Source: Ignavibacteria bacterium UBA4661
GTDB lineage: Bacteria; Bacteroidota; Ignavibacteria; Kapaibacteriales; UBA4661
Length of the DNA stretch: 7,160 nucleotides
NCBI GenBank assembly: GCA_002405405.1
Contig: DHLT01000271.1
Location: 2,050 to 9,209, forward strand
Reading direction: 5' to 3'
A model generated the notes under the pieces. It saw only the letters and a program-made list of their open reading frames with translations, did not search any database and was not told the DNA's origin. The translations under genes and the position numbers were made by a program. Shown piece by piece: positions 6,492 through 7,160 of this stretch (position 1 is the stretch's first letter; each line of letters opens with the position of its first letter).

Positions 6492-7028
6492 ATGACGCTT
6501 GCTCATAGTATTCAGCTTGTTTTATTTGGTGTTCTCTCGGCACAACGTTTGTGGGAACTACGCATCGCCGAGCGCAATCGTGCGTATGCAATGCAAGCAG
6601 GTGGTATTGAATTCGGTGCTCGTCATTATCCATTATTTTTTGTACTACATGGTGGTTGGCTGATTGGTTGGATGCTTGAGGCATGGCAGATAAATCAGAT
6701 TCACGAGTATTGGGTATTGTGGCTTATTCTGCTCTGCGGTGCGGAAATCCTCCGCTATGTGGCTATAACAACATTGGGCGTACAGTGGAATACACGCATC
6801 ATTGTCATCCCCGGAGCGGAGCGCATTCAAGCGGGTATTTATCGCTCAATACCTCACCCTAACTACCTTGCTGTGTGCTTAGAATTACTAGCATTGCCGA
6901 TGCTGCTCTCTGCATGGAAAACTGCGCTCATCGCAAGTACTGCCAATGCGTGCTTGCTCCTTTTCATCCGCATTCCTGCGGAGAATTCTGCTTTGGCACT
7001 GCTTCAACAGAGAGAAGAGAAAAAATAA
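6492..7028 (+). CDS. Isoprenylcysteine carboxyl methyltransferase (ICMT)-like membrane protein
   Basis: A 178-residue polytopic membrane protein of the ICMT-like methyltransferase family (the YpbQ-like branch). Visible marks are QRLWELRIAERNR (18-30), HYPLFFVLHGGWL (45-57), the LGVQWNTRIIVIPG segment (95-108), GIYRSIPHPNY (115-125), E131 within LELLALP, and a C-terminal RIPAENSAL (160-168). HPNY and the following glutamates correspond to the SAM and substrate site in this family. Four or five hydrophobic segments lie near 5-17, 47-63, 73-93, 126-139 and 143-160. Relatives often sit beside type III polyketide synthases and O-methylate alkylpyrones; no such synthase is in this window. It follows menG by 21 bp with no visible ribosome binding site and is probably cotranscribed. 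A role on a quinone-related or polyketide lipid is inference. Confidence 0.82.
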   Translation: MTLAHSIQLVLFGVLSAQRLWELRIAERNRAYAMQAGGIEFGARHYPLFFVLHGGWLIGWMLEAWQINQIHEYWVLWLILLCGAEILRYVAITTLGVQWNTRIIVIPGAERIQAGIYRSIPHPNYLAVCLELLALPMLLSAWKTALIASTANACLLLFIRIPAENSALALLQQREEKK

Positions 7029-7043
7029 CCTACCACAACAAAA

Positions 7044-7069
7044 AAGCCCTAAGAATATTCTTAGGGCTT
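7044..7069. terminator. Palindromic bidirectional terminator between the ICMT-like gene and tRNA-Leu
   Basis: A perfect 26-bp palindrome (AAGCCCTAAGAAT, 7044-7056, and its complement, 7057-7069) forms a hairpin with a small AT loop. On the minus strand it is followed by TTTTTTGTTGTGG, a proper U-run, and it starts 12 bp beyond the tRNA 3' end, so it is best read as the tRNA-Leu terminator. On the plus strand it is 15 bp past the stop of the ICMT-like gene but has only CTTCCAATCTTTAT after it, a weaker tail. Confidence 0.85.
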
Positions 7070-7081
7070 CCAATCTTTATG

Positions 7082-7160
7082 TGCAGGAGGCGGGAGTCGA
7101 ACCCGCACGAATTTAAGGTTCACTGGATTTTGAGTCCAGCGCGTCTGCCAGTTCCGCCAC
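7082..7160 (-). tRNA. tRNA-Leu, anticodon CAA (5' end beyond the window)
   Basis: The minus strand reads from tRNA position 7 to the discriminator A at 7082. The anticodon stem CTGGA/TCCAG encloses CTCAAAA, giving anticodon CAA, which decodes UUG. The T arm is GCGGG-TTCGACT-CCCGC (7106-7090). The 16-base variable region is long, as expected for a class II tRNA such as leucine. The D-arm segment GGCGGAACTGGCAGACGC is typical of tRNA-Leu. The 3' acceptor strand CTCCTGC (7089-7083) implies a 5' strand GCAGGAG, of which only the last G is inside the window. CCA does not appear to be encoded, since CAT follows the discriminator. Confidence 0.93.

Overview
The window is a gene-dense piece of bacterial chromosome with moderate GC content. 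The genes are housekeeping and membrane or lipid genes rather than an obvious mobile or defence island. A menaquinone-type MenG/UbiE methyltransferase, a eukaryotic-type (FA2H/Scs7-like) fatty acid hydroxylase, a receptor with successive HAMP modules and generally weak Shine-Dalgarno sequences would fit the Bacteroidota/Chlorobiota (FCB) group. That placement is an inference from gene content and carries low confidence.

Layout. Positions 1-755 (minus) hold the N-terminal 251 residues of a transmembrane HAMP sensor that runs off the left edge. Positions 756-1222 are non-coding; they contain the strong terminator for clpX (1144-1177), an 18-bp tandem duplication that includes the clpX stop codon, and a cluster of TTGCA/TGCAA motifs with two small hairpins. 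Going leftward on the minus strand, the next block is nuoC (4202-3669), clpP (3525-2758) and clpX (2536-1223). A long, near-continuous inverted repeat (2633-2690) lies between clpP and clpX. Upstream of nuoC, also on the minus strand, a membrane fatty acid hydroxylase (5584-4841) is followed after 25 bp by an exported RidA-family protein (4815-4342). A divergent intergenic region (5585-5783) separates these from a plus-strand pair: menG/ubiE (5784-6470) and, 21 bp later, an ICMT-like membrane methyltransferase (6492-7028). A palindromic terminator (7044-7069) lies between that pair and a converging tRNA-Leu(CAA), which is cut by the right edge.

How the genes work together. ClpX and ClpP form the ATP-dependent ClpXP protease and keep the usual clpP-clpX order, although the hairpin between them suggests partial or complete uncoupling of transcription. 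NuoC (complex I) and MenG (menaquinone synthesis) both serve the quinone-linked respiratory chain but are not adjacent. NuoC has no nuoB or nuoD neighbour here. The hydroxylase and the ICMT-like protein point to membrane-lipid or polyketide-type lipid modification. I found no CRISPR array, insertion sequence, phage gene or defence system. The strongest non-routine signals are the clpP-clpX hairpin, the duplicated clpX stop module, the secreted RidA homologue that lacks the catalytic arginine, the orphan nuoC and the near-identical HAMP duplication.
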